Shown here piece by piece: positions 1 to 7,813 of a stretch of 39,643 nucleotides of DNA. The stretch comes from Marinagarivorans sp. (GTDB taxonomy: Bacteria; Pseudomonadota; Gammaproteobacteria; Pseudomonadales; Cellvibrionaceae), in NCBI GenBank assembly GCA_028281865.1, contig JANQJB010000039.1, positions 1 through 39,643 of the forward strand. Reading direction: 5' to 3'. The translations under genes were made by a program, and so were the position numbers. How positions within the stretch are numbered: position 1 is the stretch's first letter; each line of letters opens with the position of its first letter. Below the pieces are notes generated by a model. The model had not been told where the DNA came from and ran no database searches. It saw nothing but the letters and a program-made list of their open reading frames with translations.

Positions 1-1081
1 CGTTACTGTTCCTGCCGGCTGTGCTTAAGCCGTAGACTTCAGCTAATTCTCTGTTTACATAAGCAACATCGGTGGTGAAAAGGTCTCCAAGTGTTGCGCT
101 GTCAGAAAATAAATCTTCGACCATCAGGTCAAACTCGCGCATTGCATCACCATAGCCGGGTTGATTCACACCAATCGCGGTGTCGAATTCCATCCAGTGA
201 CGCAATACAGATTTCGCTGCATCAGCAACCTTAGCTCGGTTCTGAAGGAGTCTTTGCGCTTGTGCCTTATAGCCGTTTTTAGTGTCTAACTCACCGTTTT
301 CAGCAGCGTCAAGAAGTTGGTCGTCGGGAATACTATTCCACAGTAAAAAGCTCAGCTTGCTTGCCTTATCAAGGCCCGTTAGAACTACTTTACCGTTTGA
401 GCCCTCTATACCTGCTTCTTCGAATCTTCTAACGGCTACAGGGTCTGCTGCAAGGAAAAGTACAATTTCCTCTATACCTTTGCTAAAGGTATCTTGGCCT
501 CGAAAAGCTGCCATAAGGTCGTTTTTCGTCTCTGATGATAAGTTACCGCGAAGCGCTCGACGAGCGAACTTGTCAATAAATGCTTCTGCGCAAGCATCTC
601 CGGCACTACAGTTAAGTCCGAGCTGGCCAAAATTAGCTGATATCTGAGGGCCGATTTCGATACCTAAATCTAAAAGCGCTCTAAAAAACGGCTCCGTCAA
701 AGCTTCTGGGAAAAGAATATCTTTCGCTTGTTCGGTAACATCAATATTCAACGGTTGGAATGTATCCCGAATCATATTGACATATTGATCTCGCGTTAAA
801 AGCTGAGCTGGTGTAGATATGATGGTAGAACATGACGTAACAGGGGCTTCGATATTAGTGCCTGCAACGGTTTCATATTCAAGTGGCTTGGCAATACCTG
901 AACTGCTGCTGGAGCTGGAGCTACTAGAAGATGAACTTGAAGTGTTGTTATTGTTACCGCTAGACGATGATGATGAGCTAGAAGACGTATCTGTGGCGCC
1001 GCCGCACCCAACAAGAGCAATAAACGTGCTTGCAAAGCCGATTGCAACCAAGCGTTTAGTTAAACTTTGAATATTATACAT
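1..1081 (-). CDS. DUF1592/DUF1595-type lipoprotein, 3' end outside window
   Basis: Reading the minus strand from ATG at 1081 gives an open frame of 360 codons that runs off the window edge. The start is a lipoprotein signal: a basic N-terminus, a hydrophobic stretch and lipobox LVGC at about residues 23-26. A serine-rich linker interrupted by an asparagine run follows. After it comes the helical N-terminal domain found in planctomycete-type DUF1587/1592/1595/1588/1585 proteins: a QLLTRDQYVNMIRDTF-like segment, then a DUF1592-like segment with LDKASKLSFLLWNSIPDDQLLDAAENGEL. The organisation matches the complete relative at 7814-9490, so the missing C-terminal half probably holds DUF1588/DUF1585. 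Expected location is the membrane, facing the periplasm or outside; biochemical role unknown. The family call is confident, function is not. Confidence 0.85.
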   Translation of the reverse strand, partial: MYNIQSLTKRLVAIGFASTFIALVGCGGATDTSSSSSSSSSGNNNNTSSSSSSSSSSSSSSGIAKPLEYETVAGTNIEAPVTSCSTIISTPAQLLTRDQYVNMIRDTFQPLNIDVTEQAKDILFPEALTEPFFRALLDLGIEIGPQISANFGQLGLNCSAGDACAEAFIDKFARRALRGNLSSETKNDLMAAFRGQDTFSKGIEEIVLFLAADPVAVRRFEEAGIEGSNGKVVLTGLDKASKLSFLLWNSIPDDQLLDAAENGELDTKNGYKAQAQRLLQNRAKVADAAKSVLRHWMEFDTAIGVNQPGYGDAMREFDLMVEDLFSDSATLGDLFTTDVAYVNRELAEVYGLSTAGRNSN

Positions 1082-1934
1082 TACGCACCTGACTTAATTT
1101 TAAAAATAATTAGTTTTACTTGCTGCTGCACCTCAAATACACGCAGCAATAACAAACCGTAGAACCACGGTAAATATATTGTTGATGATTCGTTAAAGGC
1201 TTTGCGTCTTGTGCAAATACGCTTTAACCAAGGGGCTAGATGGCCACCACCGACAATTTTCTGTATTAAAAGCGTTAGTCTCTTATCTCCTCCTATTTAA
1301 GTAATGCATTACATACAAACGTGTGTAACCCAAATTAAATAAGTACTTCGGCTCTTAAGCTTCTATGCTATTACAGTAATTTACTTACCGGACCAACTTG
1401 GTTCGTTGTCATTATTGTTGTTTTTATAAGTACTGCAGCACGTAGTAGAGTAATACCTCTTCAATAAATACCTAGTGGTCAACGTGATATAGTCACGATA
1501 ACTCTATCTCATCTATATAGTTATTATGAGAGATAATTTAGCACCGATGGTTCTAAGTGAACATGATACGTCTCACAATAATAAAGAAAAACTAAGACTG
1601 CCGATTAAATTCCTTATGGATTGCTAACTTTTCCCAAATAGGCCTGCTTTTTTTGGGTCAATTCAACACAGATCGAGGCGCCAATTGACACGTTTTTGAT
1701 TCTATAATGGTATAAGTTCGGCTTGTTTTTATAAGGGTTTATCGAGGGTTGCCATGCTTAGCGCGGGTGATAGTGAAGTGTTGTTGCTAGAAAATAAATG
1801 ACGAAGTTTGAAAAGTGAGTCGCGGATAACCAGTTATTTGTTTTGCGACCATAATTGGTTTTTCTCGGGCCATCAAGTTCGCTTCGCTATTTTGTTATAG
1901 TCTTGTTGATCTTATGGTCGGGGATTCGATTTAT
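1082..1934. other. Gene-free intergenic region with dyads and a TTGACA box
   Basis: About 850 bp between two minus-strand units without a convincing gene. Visible structures: CGTGA-TATAG-TCACG near 1480; TCTCAT/ATGAGA arms around 1507-1531; and a 7-bp inverted repeat GTCAATT (1657-1663) / AATTGAC (1683-1689). The right arm of the last overlaps a consensus TTGACA (1685-1690). The TATAAT-like bases downstream are not at ideal spacing, so a promoter is only possible. A 15-codon reading frame beginning MLSAGDSE after a GAGGG (ATG about 1754) could be a leader peptide but has no support beyond that. No tmRNA or tRNA fold was recognised. Confidence 0.4.
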
Positions 1935-2303
1935 CTATTTTTTGTCTGCTTCTGGAGTTGCAGCATTTGCTTTCTCATTTTTAGCTTTTTCAGCGCGCCT
2001 TTTGCGTACTTCCTTCGGGTCGGAGATTAACGGTCGGTAAATCTCTATTCGGTCGCCAGGTTCAAGTACGTATTTATCGGCTGTTGCAAGCCCTTTTGTA
2101 CCTAGACTTTGTCCAAATAAACCGAAATGTGCGTTGTCTATATCGATATCGGGAAAGAAGTTTTCAATATTTGACAGAGTGACAGCTTGCTTGGCCGTTG
2201 TACCCCGTGCCACATTTAATGGAATTATTTTTTGCCGCTTAGGAAGTGCGTAAGCTACTTCAACTGAAATTTTATCCTCGGGTATATTTGACTGTTCTGA
2301 CAT
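1935..2303 (-). CDS. rnfH: RnfH family protein (ubiquitin-like fold)
   Basis: 122-residue protein. The segment ISVEVAYALPKRQKIIPLNV followed by GTTAKQAVTLSNI and, later, LEPGDRIEIYRPLISDPKEVRKRRAE is the RnfH (UPF0125) signature; the YRPL-DPKE-RRRRA ending is especially typical. RnfH has a beta-grasp ubiquitin-like fold and no settled function. It is almost always encoded next to ratA, as here: it starts 50 nt after the ratA stop on the same strand. ATG at 2303 is preferred over the in-frame TTG two codons upstream. The lysine/alanine-rich tail after about residue 105 is probably disordered. The usual neighbours smpB and bamE are not present. Confidence 0.9.
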   Translation of the reverse strand: MSEQSNIPEDKISVEVAYALPKRQKIIPLNVARGTTAKQAVTLSNIENFFPDIDIDNAHFGLFGQSLGTKGLATADKYVLEPGDRIEIYRPLISDPKEVRKRRAEKAKNEKANAATPEADKK

Positions 2304-2353
2304 TTTCAATCTTCGGTATTTTTTATTTATTTCAGTGTTTGTCGTTAATTAAG

Positions 2354-2788
2354 TTATCCATAAAGTGTTTTAGCGCGATCGCAAATTGCCGTAACTTGTT
2401 CACCCGATACTTTTTCTAATAAATTACTCAGAGTAAGTCCCAAAACTGCATTTTTGAACTTGTATTCGAGTTTAAACGAAACTTTGCATCCACGCTCTTG
2501 AATAGGTTCAAAAAGCCACAGCCCTTTAAAGACAGAAAACGGCCCATCAACCAAAGCAATATTGATAGACGACGGTCGTTGAAACTGATTGCGGGTTGTA
2601 AATGATTGCTCAATTCCGGATTTTGCTAAGGTTAATTTTGCGACTAATTCGCAATCTTTTTTTTCAATAATTTTGGCTCGGGCACAGCCTGGCATAAAAC
2701 TCGGATAAGCTTCTATGTCGTTGACCAAATCGAACATTTTCTCCGCATCGTAGTTGACTAAAGCAGAGCGCTGCAGAGTACGACTCAC
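2354..2788 (-). CDS. ratA: RatA family protein (SRPBCC/START-like, COQ10-type)
   Basis: 144 residues, full length for the family. Begins SRTLQRSALVNYDAEKMFDLVNDIEAYPSFMPGC, the classic RatA/COQ10 opening, and continues through the SRPBCC fold to SNLLEKVSGEQVTAICDRAKTLYG. E. coli RatA was reported to bind 50S subunits and block 70S assembly; homologues are also discussed as ubiquinone-binding COQ10-like proteins, so the true role is debated. The start is GTG at 2788, six bases after an AGAGG ribosome-binding site that lies against the TAG stop of the upstream transporter. This suggests translational coupling with the transporter and cotranscription with rnfH. Confidence 0.92.
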   Translation of the reverse strand: MSRTLQRSALVNYDAEKMFDLVNDIEAYPSFMPGCARAKIIEKKDCELVAKLTLAKSGIEQSFTTRNQFQRPSSINIALVDGPFSVFKGLWLFEPIQERGCKVSFKLEYKFKNAVLGLTLSNLLEKVSGEQVTAICDRAKTLYG

Positions 2789-2797
2789 AAAAAACCT

Positions 2798-4177
2798 CTA
2801 GCTAGAAAAAAGAATTTTATACAGCGCAAATATCATAACCACTGCCACCAGTACCGGAGAGACAAAGCGCAAGATAATAAGCCAAATATCGAATAGTGGA
2901 TGAGTCTCGGCGTCCATTTCTTTTACCAGGATTTTGCGGCTCATCAACCAGCCGACAAATATTGCGATAAATAATCCTCCAAGAGGAAGCATAATTTGCG
3001 CAGTAATAAAGTCGAGAAAGTCAAACGGTGTGCGATTAAACAAATACAGCGGCGTAAAATCTGACAAGACATTAAAAGAAAGTAATGCTGAAATGCCGAG
3101 TAGCCATGCTATTCCCGCGAAGATAAAGGTTGCGTTCAAGCGATTAAGTTTTTTGGATTCTACTAACCAAGCCACGCCCGGCTCAATTAATGAAACTGCT
3201 GAGCTCCAGGCGGCAACTGATACGAGCACAAAAAACAGGGTACCAAATATTAAGCCTCCAGGCATGTTGCCAAATGCTATGGGTAGGCTGACAAAGAGTA
3301 GGCCGGGACCGGCGCCTGGCTCAATGCTAGGATTGGCGAATACTATTGGAAATATTGCCATACCGGCTATCAGGGCGACGAAGGTGTCCAAAATTCCTAC
3401 TGTGATAACGGTTTTCGCGAGTGAGGCGTGTGCAGGCATATAGGCTCCGTAAGCCATAATCGCGCCCATGCCCAAGCTCAGCGTAAAGAATGCGTGTCCG
3501 AGAGCTTCAAGAACCGCTTCTGCGCTAAGCTTGTCAAAGCGAAATGCGAACAAAAAGTCAGCGCCCGCGGCGATATCACCTTTTGCTACTCCGTATCCGA
3601 GAAGAATAAACAGCGAGAGAAACAAAAAAGGCATTAATATTTTTGCCACCGCTGCTAGACCCCTCGTAACACCCGCGGCCACTATAATTGCTGTCATTCC
3701 AGCAAATAAGGTATGCCAAAGCATCAACATGGTTGGGTTTGCGAGTAGATCAGAAAACTGTTTTCCTGCCTCTTCAGCCGTTGTGCCTTCAAATACACCT
3801 GAGGCAAGTGTCACAACATAGTGCAAAGCCCAGCCGGCCACAACGCTGTAAAACGACATGATAAAAAGCCCTGCCAATACTCCCATCCACCCGATGCCGG
3901 TCCAAGCTTTGTTGAGATTTGCTTCTGCCGTGACAAAATGCATGGAGTTGATCGGGCTCATGCGGCCACGGCGCCCGAGCAGCACTTCGGCAATCATTAT
4001 CGGAATTCCAATTAGGGCGATGCAAACGAGGTAAACCAGCACAAATGCTCCACCGCCGTTTTCACCCGTAATATAAGGAAATTTCCAGATATTCCCCAGG
4101 CCGACAGCGGAACCAGTGGCTGCGAGGATAAAAGTCCAGCGATTACCCCAAACGCCGTGCATGCCTCTTTGTTCCAT
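2798..4177 (-). CDS. Sodium-dependent transporter, neurotransmitter:sodium symporter (SNF) family
   Basis: 459 residues from ATG 4177 (GGGGGCG lies just upstream); the frame stays open to 4231, giving an 18-residue longer alternative. The N-terminus has the NSS hallmark: WGNRWTFILAATGSAVGLGNIWKFPY then ENGGGAFVLVY, i.e. TM1 with its unwound sodium/substrate site and the start of TM2. About eleven or twelve hydrophobic segments follow, as in LeuT/MhsT-type transporters. It should import an amino acid or related solute with Na+ at the inner membrane; the substrate cannot be read from sequence. It is first in a minus-strand set with ratA (9 nt gap) and rnfH. Confidence 0.9.
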   Translation of the reverse strand: MEQRGMHGVWGNRWTFILAATGSAVGLGNIWKFPYITGENGGGAFVLVYLVCIALIGIPIMIAEVLLGRRGRMSPINSMHFVTAEANLNKAWTGIGWMGVLAGLFIMSFYSVVAGWALHYVVTLASGVFEGTTAEEAGKQFSDLLANPTMLMLWHTLFAGMTAIIVAAGVTRGLAAVAKILMPFLFLSLFILLGYGVAKGDIAAGADFLFAFRFDKLSAEAVLEALGHAFFTLSLGMGAIMAYGAYMPAHASLAKTVITVGILDTFVALIAGMAIFPIVFANPSIEPGAGPGLLFVSLPIAFGNMPGGLIFGTLFFVLVSVAAWSSAVSLIEPGVAWLVESKKLNRLNATFIFAGIAWLLGISALLSFNVLSDFTPLYLFNRTPFDFLDFITAQIMLPLGGLFIAIFVGWLMSRKILVKEMDAETHPLFDIWLIILRFVSPVLVAVVMIFALYKILFSS

Positions 4178-4442
4178 GTACGCCCCCATAAAGTTATCGA
4201 GTAAAAACACCGGATTGTAACGGTATTGCAACTGAGACTAAAGTGGTGACACGATGCTACGCGTGTACAGTGTGGTTCAGGCGATATCCAAGGTAAAACA
4301 GAAACAATAGAATTTTATTTATTCGGGGTATTTCGCTGTGTTGTTTTGGCTTGTTTTATAGGCACTCAAAACGAGGTTGAAAATAAACAATGAGCTGGTT
4401 CAGTATTGAGTATAATTATTCAAAAATTTTAGAGGAAGTGTG

Positions 4443-5840
4443 ATGAATCAATTTTCCGTTGCCGATATATTAAACGAAAAAATAGCCATCGGAGCCGAAG
4501 TTTCCTTGTCGGGCTGGGTCAGAACCAGGCGCACATCGAAAGCCGGGATTTCATTTATTGCACTTCACGATGGGTCTTGCTTTGACCCGATTCAAGTTGT
4601 CGCCCCTGATGGGCTAGCTAACTACGATAGCGAAGTTTGTCACCTCGGCACAGGCTGCTCAATTTTTGTGAAAGGAAAATTAGTAGCGTCCGAAGGACAG
4701 GGGCAGAGTGTCGAAATTCAAGCGACCTTAATCGATATTGTGGGATGGGTAGATGACCCCGAATCTTATCCTATGGCAAAAAAACGCCATTCCCTTGAGT
4801 ATCTGCGTACCCAAGCACATCTTCGTCCGCGTACCAATGCGATAGGCGCTGTTACAAGGTTGCGCAATTTACTCGCCAATACCATCCACAATTATTTCTA
4901 CGAACGCGGGTTTTATTGGATTAATACACCGATTATTACAAGCAGTGACTGCGAAGGTGCGGGAGAGTTATTTCGCGTTTCCACTCTAGATTTGCAGAAC
5001 TTGCCGCTTAACGAAAATAATAATATTGACTTTACTAAAGATTTTTTTGGCCATGAGAGCTTTTTAACTGTTTCGGGTCAATTAAATGTTGAGTCATATT
5101 GCTTAGCTATGTCTAAGGTGTATACCTTCGGCCCGACATTCCGTGCGGAAAATTCGAATACTAGCCGTCACCTAGCAGAATTTTGGATGATCGAACCAGA
5201 AATTGCTTTCGCGGATTTAAATACGGATGCGGCGCTGGCTGAGGACTTTTTAAAACACTGTGTTACTGCTGCTCTCGAACAGCGCGCAGACGATATGGCG
5301 TTTTTTCAACAAAGAATCGATAAGACAGTTATTTCTCGCCTGGAAAATGTGGTGGATTCAAAATTTGTGCATATGGACTATACCGACGCGATCGAAATAT
5401 TAAAAAAATCAGGCAAGCGATTTGAATTTGAAGTGGATTGGGGAATTGATTTAGCCTCGGAGCACGAGCGCTTTTTAGCTGAAGAGTATGTAAAAGGCCC
5501 GGTAATTTTGAAGAACTACCCGAAGGATATCAAAGCGTTTTACATGCGTTTGAACGACGACGAAAAAACTGTTGCAGCGATGGACGTCCTGGTGCCAGGC
5601 GTTGGTGAGCTAATAGGGGGCAGTCAGCGTGAAGAGCGCTTATCGGTTCTCGATGCACGTTTTCCTGATAAAGAAACAGCAGAGCATTTGTGGTGGTATC
5701 GGGATCTACGCCGTTACGGAACAGTTCCCCATGCAGGGTTTGGTTTGGGTTTTGAACGATTAATTAATTACATCAGTGGTATTGAAAATATTCGCGATGT
5801 TATTCCTTTTCCTCGTACACCTGGGGCTGCGCCATTTTAA
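4443..5840 (+). CDS. asnS: Asparaginyl-tRNA synthetase (class II)
   Basis: 465 residues, the normal bacterial AsnRS length. The N-terminal OB-fold anticodon-binding domain (about 1-110) includes [20 protein letters not shown]. The class II catalytic core follows: motif 2 is [20 protein letters not shown] with WMIEPEIAF, and motif 3 is [20 protein letters not shown] near the C-terminus, which ends [12 protein letters not shown]. It charges tRNA-Asn with asparagine in the cytoplasm. ATG 4443 is chosen over the GTG one codon earlier because GAGGAAG at 4432-4438 is then well spaced. It is divergent from the transporter/ratA/rnfH unit. Confidence 0.97.
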   Translation: MNQFSVADILNEKIAIGAEVSLSGWVRTRRTSKAGISFIALHDGSCFDPIQVVAPDGLANYDSEVCHLGTGCSIFVKGKLVASEGQGQSVEIQATLIDIVGWVDDPESYPMAKKRHSLEYLRTQAHLRPRTNAIGAVTRLRNLLANTIHNYFYERGFYWINTPIITSSDCEGAGELFRVSTLDLQNLPLNENNNIDFTKDFFGHESFLTVSGQLNVESYCLAMSKVYTFGPTFRAENSNTSRHLAEFWMIEPEIAFADLNTDAALAEDFLKHCVTAALEQRADDMAFFQQRIDKTVISRLENVVDSKFVHMDYTDAIEILKKSGKRFEFEVDWGIDLASEHERFLAEEYVKGPVILKNYPKDIKAFYMRLNDDEKTVAAMDVLVPGVGELIGGSQREERLSVLDARFPDKETAEHLWWYRDLRRYGTVPHAGFGLGFERLINYISGIENIRDVIPFPRTPGAAPF

Positions 5841-5956
5841 ATTATTTACATTGAAAAATATTTAACTAATTGTTTTATTCTTCAGGTTTAACTAATTAAA
5901 AATCCCGTATTTTGTTTTGGCAAAATATTAAAAATAAGAAAGGCAATCATAAAGAG

Positions 5957-6532
5957 ATGATAGAACAGAACGCGACGCCCCAATATGGCGGCGGTTTTAT
6001 CGGCTTTTTTAAAGGCTCTCAGAGTTTGGCTGCTGCGTTTTGGTTACTCGGTGTCGCACCGGCCGTGATTGCTTTGTTTATTGTCAGTATTGTAAACCAA
6101 TTCACCTACCTTAGTTTCGCAAAACTAATGCTGTTGACATTCGCATTAACAATACCTTTTCGATTACTTGGATGGTTCACGATATTTCGTTGTATTAAGA
6201 ATACGAAAAACGCAATATGGAGTTTTCTGGTCGCAGTAATACTAGTTTTGGATATTCTTCATAAATTAGTTTTTTGGCCGATGGTCTGGTATGGTTATCG
6301 AGATAGTGAGGCTCGTAAAGCGGAGTACACGCAAAATATTGATTTATGTAAAAACACAATTAGTCAATTGAGCGGTATAGAAAAGCAAGAAATAAGAGCA
6401 GAATCGTCGGCCAGTTACGATGAAAATAGCGAGCGTTATTATAAACTCTATTATATTCAACGCAACGTAGGAATTGAGCGTTATCGGTGTCGGGTTTCAG
6501 CCGGGATTGCTAAAGTTGTAAAGCAGCCTTAG
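5957..6532 (+). CDS. Small integral membrane protein of unknown function
   Basis: 191 residues from ATG 5957; the frame extends to a TTG at 5912, which is unlikely to be the start. A short glycine-containing N-terminus is followed by about three hydrophobic segments: roughly 20-48 (AAAFWLLGVAPAVIALFIVS), 52-72 and 84-106. A soluble C-terminal half of mixed charge (EIRAESSASYDENSERYYKLYY) follows. I do not recognise a named family. It lies 116 nt downstream of asnS and 88 nt upstream of the SRPBCC/GyrI fusion, all on the plus strand, so it may be transcribed with either. Confidence 0.7.
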   Translation: MIEQNATPQYGGGFIGFFKGSQSLAAAFWLLGVAPAVIALFIVSIVNQFTYLSFAKLMLLTFALTIPFRLLGWFTIFRCIKNTKNAIWSFLVAVILVLDILHKLVFWPMVWYGYRDSEARKAEYTQNIDLCKNTISQLSGIEKQEIRAESSASYDENSERYYKLYYIQRNVGIERYRCRVSAGIAKVVKQP

Positions 6533-6620
6533 CATGGTTGTAAATTTCACGCCATAAAATCTGCAAGCATTGCATTAATCTCGTTACAAACTATCTCACA
6601 GTGACTATTTGGAGGGGACC

Positions 6621-7547
6621 ATGCCTGAAATTTCTATTCAACGCAGCATCTCAATTAATAGCGAAGTAAAAAAAGTACGTGAAGTCCTGCTGGATTTTCA
6701 TCAGTGGTCGGTGTGGTCACCGTGGCTTATCCAGGAGCCTGAGTGCAGAATGACGGTTGCAGAAGACGGGAAATCTTATGCATGGGAGGGGGTGCGAGTC
6801 GGTTCGGGTAGTATGAAGATTATTGCGCCGGGCGATACTTTGTTGGAATACGAGTTACAGTTTATTAAACCTTGGAAATCGAAGGCAGCAGTAAGCTTTA
6901 GTTTGGATAAAAAGGCCGATGACAACGTTGAAGTCACTTGGTCGATGAAAAGCAGTCTGCCTTTTTTTATGTTCTGGATGAAAAAAATGATGGAAGTGTT
7001 TGTCGGTATGGATTATGAGCGTGGGCTAGCAATGCTCAGAGCTTATGTGGAGACCGGTGGCGTGCCAACTAAGCTTGAGTTTGACGGGGTATCTAAATTT
7101 GACGGTTGCCAATATATCGGTTTAAGGAAACAGACGGCTCTATCGACGATAGGAGAAGTCATGGCTAAGGACTGCGAAGCCCTAGGGGCTTATGTAAAGG
7201 AGCAGGGGGATGTACAGACAGCGTCAATGTTCTGCATTTACCACAAGTTTGCTCCGGTTAAAGGTCTAGTGGATTATGAGGTTGGTATACCTGTAAGTTC
7301 AGTCCCTTCAAGTATCGTAAGCCCCTTTGTCTCTGGAGTTATTCCCGCGCTCGATGCCTATCGCATTTCACATATTGGGGGTTATCAGTACTTGGGTAAT
7401 GCTTGGTCAGCGCTTTACGCTATGGAACGGGCAAAGGAAATTAAATGTAATAAAGGTACGCACCCCTTTGAGGTTTATTTGAATATGCCAGGTGAGGTGG
7501 AAGAGGCCGAACTGCGCACGCAAATCTATTTTCCAATCAAGACGTGA
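6621..7547 (+). CDS. SRPBCC domain + GyrI-like (SOUL/AraC effector-binding) fusion protein
   Basis: 308 residues from ATG 6621, preceded by a strong GGAGGGG. Residues about 1-145 resemble the SRPBCC/polyketide-cyclase fold: ISIQRSISINSEVKKVREVLLDFHQWSVWSPW, the usual opening of this group. Residues about 150-305 resemble the GyrI-like small-molecule-binding domain: a QYIGLRKQTALSTIGEVM strand-helix, CIYHKFAPVKGLVDYEVGIPV, YRISHIGGYQYLGNAWSALY and a final LRTQIYFPIK. Both halves bind hydrophobic or drug-like ligands in other proteins, and there is no DNA-binding domain. A ligand-binding or sensing role is therefore inferred, not shown. A hairpin right after the stop probably ends transcription. 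Confidence 0.8.
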   Translation: MPEISIQRSISINSEVKKVREVLLDFHQWSVWSPWLIQEPECRMTVAEDGKSYAWEGVRVGSGSMKIIAPGDTLLEYELQFIKPWKSKAAVSFSLDKKADDNVEVTWSMKSSLPFFMFWMKKMMEVFVGMDYERGLAMLRAYVETGGVPTKLEFDGVSKFDGCQYIGLRKQTALSTIGEVMAKDCEALGAYVKEQGDVQTASMFCIYHKFAPVKGLVDYEVGIPVSSVPSSIVSPFVSGVIPALDAYRISHIGGYQYLGNAWSALYAMERAKEIKCNKGTHPFEVYLNMPGEVEEAELRTQIYFPIKT

Positions 7548-7548
7548 C

Positions 7549-7573
7549 GAGCCGGTATTTAATTTACTGGCTC
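7549..7573 (+). terminator. Hairpin after the SRPBCC/GyrI gene, possible terminator
   Basis: GAGCCGGTA (7549-7557) pairs with TACTGGCTC (7565-7573), 9 bp with one G-T wobble and a 7-nt AT loop. It begins 2 nt after the stop codon. There is no U-tract, so it may act as a weak terminator or a 3'-end stabiliser. Confidence 0.4.
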
Positions 7574-7597
7574 AGCATGAATAGGAAATGTCTGGAG

Positions 7598-7626
7598 TAG
7601 ACTGGAATTGCTGTGATGCCAGTCTA
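7598..7626. repeat. 8-bp perfect inverted repeat upstream of the DUF1592 lipoprotein gene
   Basis: TAGACTGG (7598-7605) and CCAGTCTA (7619-7626) are perfect reverse complements separated by 13 nt, about 190 nt before the start of the lipoprotein gene. It could be an operator or an RNA hairpin in the leader; nothing else in the sequence decides between these. Confidence 0.35.
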
Positions 7627-7813
7627 GTTCCGCGGTTGCCCGCGTGGAGAATGCGCACCACTATTGATAGGCTTTGGAGTTGATGCTTTAGGCGATGTTA
7701 AGCGCTAAAACCTTGGTTGAAATCATAGGGCGTCTGCGTGTTAGTCCTTGAGTGTTAGTCCTAAAGCTCCGATGGTTCGTAAAAGCCGATAAATTCAGAG
7801 AATCGATATATCC

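Noticed and set aside
282-647. 121-codon plus-strand frame
   Set aside because: Shadow of the minus-strand DUF1592-type gene, which shows recognisable protein sequence throughout.
796-1070. Open frames on both strands over the serine-linker region
   Set aside because: They arise from the repetitive Ser codons of the lipoprotein gene at 1-1081; the lipoprotein frame has the signal peptide, lipobox and family motifs.
1082-1934. tmRNA or bamE gene expected near ratA-rnfH
   Set aside because: No tmRNA ends (GGGG.../...TCCA with tRNA-like arms) and no lipoprotein-like frame were found.
1855-2040. 61-codon plus-strand hydrophobic frame
   Set aside because: Partly antisense to rnfH, no ribosome-binding site and no family resemblance.
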